Part shown: positions 5,238-9,624 of the stretch, in pieces
Position numbering within the stretch: the first letter of the stretch is position 1
Layout: the number at the start of each line of letters is the position of its first letter
NCBI GenBank assembly: GCA_021805955.1
Contig: JAJZDO010000633.1
Location: forward strand, 1 to 9,624
Length of the DNA stretch: 9,624 nt
Direction: 5' to 3'
Source: Acidobacteriota bacterium
Lineage (GTDB): Bacteria > Acidobacteriota > Terriglobia > Terriglobales > Acidobacteriaceae
The notes under the pieces: model-generated
The model's input: only the letters and a program-made list of their open reading frames with translations
What the model was told of the DNA's origin: nothing
Databases searched by the model: none
Made by a program: the position numbers and the translations under genes

Positions 5238-8200
5238 AGAATATTGTGATGCTTATATACGGTATGAATTGTTGGTTCTTCCCGGGCGTGAAGTTGAAAA
5301 ATGCTTCCTGTCCGAATCCCGCTGAAAAACGAAGCGGATACTGCGCGTTGACTTCTCCTGTGTTGTCGTTGAACGTGTGGTGGAGGGCTTTTGTATAAGA
5401 GACGGAAAAGCCGTTTTGAGTTGCGTCGTAGGCGTGATAACTTCTGGTACTTTCGTACGCAGTTGATGCCTGCAGGTTCCAGGACGGCGTCGGAGAGAAA
5501 TTAACGGTTCCGGCCACTCGTACAGCCTGCGCAATTCCTGAGCGTGGGCTTACGATTCGCCATGCTCGTACGTCTTCCACAACACCTTGGGCGTTCCATT
5601 GCTCAGAAAACCTGCGCGCAAGTCCAACATAAGAAGAGGTAAAGTAATCTTCGATCCCTACCGGCGTGAACTTCTGGTCGTTTGCCCCCCATCCTGTCAC
5701 CAAGGCATTCTTTCCCCAGGGTCGTCCTACACGGAAGTCGACAGACGCAGCCAAACCTCGTGAATGGATATTGCTCTCGGTGAACGGGCCGAATTCGTAA
5801 ATCAAATAACCGCTTGCGGACACGGCATTGAAGAAGGAAGTCGTCGATACATAGGTAAACGCGCGAAACAGGTTCTGGTTCATCTGTAGCGGAGACTCAG
5901 AATCGCGGCGAATCGTGCCTTGAATACCGCTGTTCAGCGTCGCTACATTACGTCCCAGTCGAATTGATGGATTCACCCCGAAACTGCCAATGTAATCCGT
6001 CGTATCGCGGTTGACGATGGAACTGGTTGCAGGGACAGATATCTGGCCGCGAGAGTTTCTGATTTGGAAAAATCCGCTGGTGGGCATGAAATTTCCGAGA
6101 TGTAGATGAAACGCTCCCATCCCCTGAGAGACAAGCGATGAGCGAAGCGGCGGAAGCTGAGCGATGTCGGTGGGCGGCACCGGCACAATCTGATCCAGCT
6201 TCGAGTCCAGAACATATACGGTCGTATCTTCAAATGTCGGTTCAACGGAAAGATTCGTCAGCACGCTCAATTTGGAATTTATTATGTATCCCTCGTCCGC
6301 GCCGGCCTGAAGAAGAGCCTGTTGTGCGGATTGATCTTCTCCCGCGGCGTTGGCGGCTTGCGCAAACGCTGTCAGCGCCTGCGGACCTTGATGTTGCTGC
6401 TGGTAGATGTTGGCCTGCACAATCAGATACTGGTAATTCGATCCTCGATCCTCGGCATCGACGGCCGATAACTCAGCGGACGCTCTGGTGGTGTCTCCCA
6501 GCGCGAGATACGTGCTGGCCAGTCCAATCCGCACAGAGATATCCGGCGCTCCGGCTGCCCTGGCACGTCCAAGGTAGGTCACGGAAAGGGGATACTCATG
6601 CAGTTGACGGAATATGTCCGCAGCCTGAATGAATTCGCTTCCGGTTGCGGGCGCAGTGTCTCCGGCATCAGCCTCCATAAAGGCCAGCGCAATCTGTCTC
6701 TCCGCATCCCCCCCATGGTCCTGCTGTGCCATCACACTGGCAATGGCAAGTCGCACACTGACGCGATCGCTGTGCGGGGTGGAGAGCGCTTTGCGAAACC
6801 GCATCATCGCGCCTTTCTGGTCGCCGATCATGCTCAAAGCCTGCCCGGTCGATACATATATTTCGCTTAATTCACCGGGGTTCTCGGTGTTGTGCGTTTG
6901 CTCTGCATGCTGCTCGGCCAATTGAACGTACTGCAATGTTTGCTGCCGCTCTTGCAGCTCTGCGTACGCTCGTGCCAGCAATCCGTAAACAACAGCGCTG
7001 TCAGGAATCAGCTTTTGCGCAATCAGCAGCTCGTCCACGGCATTGTGATAGCGCCGCTCGGCGAACAACGCATTCCCAAGCCCCAGGTAGAGGCTTCCAT
7101 CGTTCGGAGCGAATTTCAACGCGGCATGATATTCATCCACGGCTTTCGTCAGCATGCCCTGCCGCCCGTACGCGGTCGCGCGAATCACGTGGACAAGTTC
7201 AGAGTCGCCCATCGCTTTTTCTGCCAGTTGCGATTCATGCACCGCAGCCTGGGCCCTACCCATATCGAGGTATGCATACGCGAGTCCAAGACGCGCCTGG
7301 CCGTCGTTTGGGTCGAGCTTGATCGCTGCTTGGAAATCTGCTGCCCCCGCCTCGGGCTTGTGCAGATCGTTGTACATATATCCCCGGTTCACGTAGGCCG
7401 TAGCAACGTTGGGGTCACGGTGTAAGGCCTCCGTAAAGTCTTGTAGCGCCTTATCCAATTGCCCGTCATTCTTGTCGACATAGCCGGCCAATAGCGGGAT
7501 GTCGGAGTCTTTTGGGAAGACGTTGTAGTATTGCGACGTCAGCTTTGCCAACTCCTCGTACTTTTGCAGTTGCAGAAGGTCATAGCCGAGATAGACAACG
7601 ACATCTCGGTCTTGCGGCAGTGCCTTCATCGCTTGTTGGCCCACTTCGGCGGACTCCTGATAGTGGCCCTGCAAACGCAAATATCTCTCCCTTTGTTTCA
7701 GCACCTGGGGTTCCTGCTGCATCTCGTTCGACGCGCGGCTCAACCACTGCCCGGCTAATTCAAGCTTTTGCCCTTCAATCGCAGCATTCATTCCTCCAGC
7801 CACGATCAATGCATTCCTGGGAGCAAGAGCAAATGCTTTGCGATAGGATGCCTCTGCCTTCCCGAACTCATGGTGGGCCGTGTACATATCCCCTAGCGCA
7901 AGATACGGCACGTACAACGACGGATACGCTTTTGCCAGCCGCTCAAAATATTCTCTTGCTTCCGCATCGCGTCCCACCACGCGTGACGCATACCCAAGCG
8001 ATGTGAGCGCAAATCGATTTCGAGGATCGATTGCGAGGATTTGCTTGTAGGCTGCAATCGCGTCTTCGGTGCGCCCGAGTTTCACCAGCAGATCTCCATC
8101 GAGCTGAAGATTATTTGGATCGTGCGGGCTAATCGCCAGCGCTTCCTTGATATCGTTCAACGCGCTGTCGAGGTTGCCGGCATTCATCTTGATCAAAGCC

Positions 8201-9471
8201 CGAAGTCTTAGAAACGACGCTCTATCCGCTCCGCGTTCGTCAAGCGTGCCGATCGCCGCTTCCGCGATTTTGAGCTGCTGCTGCACGCCACTGTCATCGT
8301 TCAGGTTCCGGTAAAGCTGCATCAAGTCGATGTGAAGTTGAATGCCATATAATGGCCCCTCCACAGGGCTTGCGGGTAGGTGGGCGATCGCGGTGGTGTA
8401 TTCCCGCACCGCGTCGTTTGGATGGTCCTGAAGTTGCGCAATCTCTCCGCGGATGGCGTGCAGCCGGTACGAGTCGGCATTGAGCCCTGCAGCCCGCTGA
8501 AGAAATGAGTCCGCATGCTCTATCGAACCTGCAGCCACCGCAGCCTGTGCTGCGGAGAGCTGGTAATCCAGATTTTTAGGCAGTGCATTGGCGGCTTCGG
8601 CGTATTGTTTGGCAGCATCGTCCCGCTTGCCATCCAGTTGATAGGTGTACGCCAGCTCAGCCCTTATGTCCGGTTTAGGATTGCGGATCGATTTGAGGGC
8701 TGCGATTGCCTCGGGGTACCTTCCCATCTGCCGGTAGTATCCCGCCAATGATCGCTGAACCTCGGGATTGTTCGGCGCACGACGCTTGGCCAGTTCAAGA
8801 TAGTGATTGGCCTGATCCATTTGCTTCAGGTGCTCATAGGAAATCGCCAGCAGCAATTCCGAGCGCGCGTCAGGCTTCATCCGCTCTGCTCGCAGCAGCC
8901 AGTCGAGTGCGCCGGTATAGTCCCCAGATCTCATGTAAAGATTTCCCAGCAACAGGACATCGTCCCTGCGCTGTGGGTTGGACGCGATTACCTGTTTCAG
9001 AAGATGCTCGGCATCATCGATTCGTCCCATCAGGCTGTACGACTGTGCGAGACCGGAGAGCCCTTCTACAGACAACGGACTCACGCGAAGACCATGATTG
9101 TAGGAGTCTACGGACAGTTGGAAATTGCCGTCGAGGCGCGCCGCGTAACCGAGCAGGAACCATAATTGCGCATCTTCTGGCGCAGCTTGTGCAGCTTTTT
9201 GCGCATACGCAACCGCCAGCGCATGATTTCCCTGACGCAAAGCCATCTGAGCAGCGTTGGCAAGACGAGCATTCTGAATATTCGATCCCCACCCCAGCTG
9301 TTGGGGGGCGGGCTGCGTTTGTGGGCGGCGCTCTTTTTGAGCGGCTTTTTTCTGCGGTTGGGCAGAGTCGCTCGACCCCACCGTGTAGGTCTGCCCATAG
9401 CTAGGGCATGTAAGCGCGATTCCGAGCATCGACACACAAATAATCTTCAAAAGGCCAGGTGGAGCAATCAA
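5236..9471 (-). CDS. Secreted TPR-repeat protein with C-terminal outer-membrane barrel-like domain
   Basis: 1411 residues. Residues 1-27 form a signal peptide (core KIICVSMLGIALTC, likely cut near SYG-Q). Residues 28-60 are a Gln/Pro/Lys-rich linker. From about 66 to 1050 run TPR-type helical repeats, perhaps 25-30 units, with clear matches such as RTEDAIAAYKQILAIDPRNR, KPEAGAADFQAAIKLDPNDG and RYHNAVDELLIAQKLIPDS. After a Pro-containing linker, about 1118-1411 is rich in alternating polar/hydrophobic strands with Gly and aromatics, and ends FIPYISITIF. A terminal Phe after such a strand is the outer-membrane barrel signal. The order signal-TPR-barrel is that of BcsC, PgaA and PelB, which export exopolysaccharides; an export role here is inference. 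I cannot confirm the BCSC_C family by eye. The start is TTG at 9471: an in-frame TAA lies five codons upstream, and later starts (M15) would remove the n-region and half the signal core. The glycosyltransferase follows directly. Confidence 0.9.
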   Translation of the reverse strand: MIAPPGLLKIICVSMLGIALTCPSYGQTYTVGSSDSAQPQKKAAQKERRPQTQPAPQQLGWGSNIQNARLANAAQMALRQGNHALAVAYAQKAAQAAPEDAQLWFLLGYAARLDGNFQLSVDSYNHGLRVSPLSVEGLSGLAQSYSLMGRIDDAEHLLKQVIASNPQRRDDVLLLGNLYMRSGDYTGALDWLLRAERMKPDARSELLLAISYEHLKQMDQANHYLELAKRRAPNNPEVQRSLAGYYRQMGRYPEAIAALKSIRNPKPDIRAELAYTYQLDGKRDDAAKQYAEAANALPKNLDYQLSAAQAAVAAGSIEHADSFLQRAAGLNADSYRLHAIRGEIAQLQDHPNDAVREYTTAIAHLPASPVEGPLYGIQLHIDLMQLYRNLNDDSGVQQQLKIAEAAIGTLDERGADRASFLRLRALIKMNAGNLDSALNDIKEALAISPHDPNNLQLDGDLLVKLGRTEDAIAAYKQILAIDPRNRFALTSLGYASRVVGRDAEAREYFERLAKAYPSLYVPYLALGDMYTAHHEFGKAEASYRKAFALAPRNALIVAGGMNAAIEGQKLELAGQWLSRASNEMQQEPQVLKQRERYLRLQGHYQESAEVGQQAMKALPQDRDVVVYLGYDLLQLQKYEELAKLTSQYYNVFPKDSDIPLLAGYVDKNDGQLDKALQDFTEALHRDPNVATAYVNRGYMYNDLHKPEAGAADFQAAIKLDPNDGQARLGLAYAYLDMGRAQAAVHESQLAEKAMGDSELVHVIRATAYGRQGMLTKAVDEYHAALKFAPNDGSLYLGLGNALFAERRYHNAVDELLIAQKLIPDSAVVYGLLARAYAELQERQQTLQYVQLAEQHAEQTHNTENPGELSEIYVSTGQALSMIGDQKGAMMRFRKALSTPHSDRVSVRLAIASVMAQQDHGGDAERQIALAFMEADAGDTAPATGSEFIQAADIFRQLHEYPLSVTYLGRARAAGAPDISVRIGLASTYLALGDTTRASAELSAVDAEDRGSNYQYLIVQANIYQQQHQGPQALTAFAQAANAAGEDQSAQQALLQAGADEGYIINSKLSVLTNLSVEPTFEDTTVYVLDSKLDQIVPVPPTDIAQLPPLRSSLVSQGMGAFHLHLGNFMPTSGFFQIRNSRGQISVPATSSIVNRDTTDYIGSFGVNPSIRLGRNVATLNSGIQGTIRRDSESPLQMNQNLFRAFTYVSTTSFFNAVSASGYLIYEFGPFTESNIHSRGLAASVDFRVGRPWGKNALVTGWGANDQKFTPVGIEDYFTSSYVGLARRFSEQWNAQGVVEDVRAWRIVSPRSGIAQAVRVAGTVNFSPTPSWNLQASTAYESTRSYHAYDATQNGFSVSYTKALHHTFNDNTGEVNAQYPLRFSAGFGQEAFFNFTPGKNQQFIPYISITIF

Positions 9472-9624
9472 TGGGTCACCGAATTATCATCCAAACAATG
9501 CAAAAGGGCTTAGATTCCCAAATGCATATCCGCGTTGGCTGTCCTGCCGTAGACTCAATTAGAGTGGATGCACGCGACATACGAGATGCAAAGCAACCGG
9601 GCACGACGCTGTTGAATCTAAAGC
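9472..9624. other. Leader upstream of the TPR gene
   Basis: The first 153 bases upstream of the TPR gene contain no recognisable promoter. GGTGA on the minus strand (9476-9480) lies 4 bases before the TTG start and is a weak, closely spaced ribosome site. One minus-strand frame is open from the window edge to the TGA at 9476-9478. Its translation is Cys/Trp/Ile-rich with no family resemblance, so I do not call it. GCTTAGATTC (9508-9517) is repeated inverted, with one extra base, at 9614-9624, a distance too large to be clearly meaningful. Confidence 0.4.

Noticed and set aside
9292..9306. CCCCAGCTGTTGGGG hairpin in the 5' part of the TPR gene
   Set aside because: It is a short stem within codons for the Pro/Gln/Gly linker and is explained by the codon composition.
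8706..9404. 232-codon plus-strand open frame opposite the TPR gene
   Set aside because: It is a shadow frame; its product is Arg/Ser/Ala/Pro-rich, while the minus strand has a clear TPR signature.
9476..9624. Minus-strand frame open from the right edge to a TGA 4 bases before the TPR start
   Set aside because: About 48 codons open by chance is not rare. The product is Cys/Trp/Ile-rich and unlike a typical protein tail. It cannot be judged without more sequence.

Overview
The window looks like chromosomal DNA from a Gram-negative, moderately GC-rich bacterium. I think Acidobacteriota (Terriglobia-like) is most likely. The reasons are the secreted phosphoesterase carrying tandem Ser/Thr-rich repeats of the 'ANPTSI…TTTYTATATG' type and a very large TPR protein ending in an outer-membrane-type barrel. 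The assignment is inference from protein style, not from a marker gene.

All three confident genes lie on the minus strand. Read in the direction of transcription (right to left), the first is a 1411-residue secreted TPR protein (5236-9471). It has a signal peptide, about 1000 residues of helical repeats and a C-terminal beta-rich domain ending in Phe. Ten bases later, with its Shine-Dalgarno overlapping the TPR stop codon, comes a cytoplasmic GT4-type glycosyltransferase (3762-5225). These two are almost certainly co-transcribed and translationally coupled. The layout resembles polysaccharide synthesis/export systems in which a TPR-plus-barrel protein (BcsC, PgaA, PelB types) carries a glycan across the outer membrane. 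The substrate cannot be read from the sequence.

A 469-base non-coding stretch with several palindromes (3293-3761) separates this pair from a 985-residue predicted lipoprotein (335-3292). That protein has five tandem repeats of about 84 residues in front of a complete phosphoesterase domain (phospholipase C/acid phosphatase AcpA superfamily). It probably hydrolyses phosphate esters outside the cytoplasm and has its own transcription unit. The left edge (1-334) holds a weak terminator-like hairpin and perhaps the last 51 codons of a plus-strand gene. The right edge (9472-9624) is a leader with no recognised promoter.

The points most worth a second look are: the coupled TPR-barrel/glycosyltransferase pair; an eight-G homopolymer in the glycosyltransferase that precedes an atypical tail containing hairpins, suggesting frameshift or phase variation; the apparent loss of the usual EX7E glutamates in that enzyme; the repeat array in the phosphoesterase; and the palindromes in the central intergenic region. 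No RNA genes, CRISPR arrays, insertion sequences or phage genes were seen.
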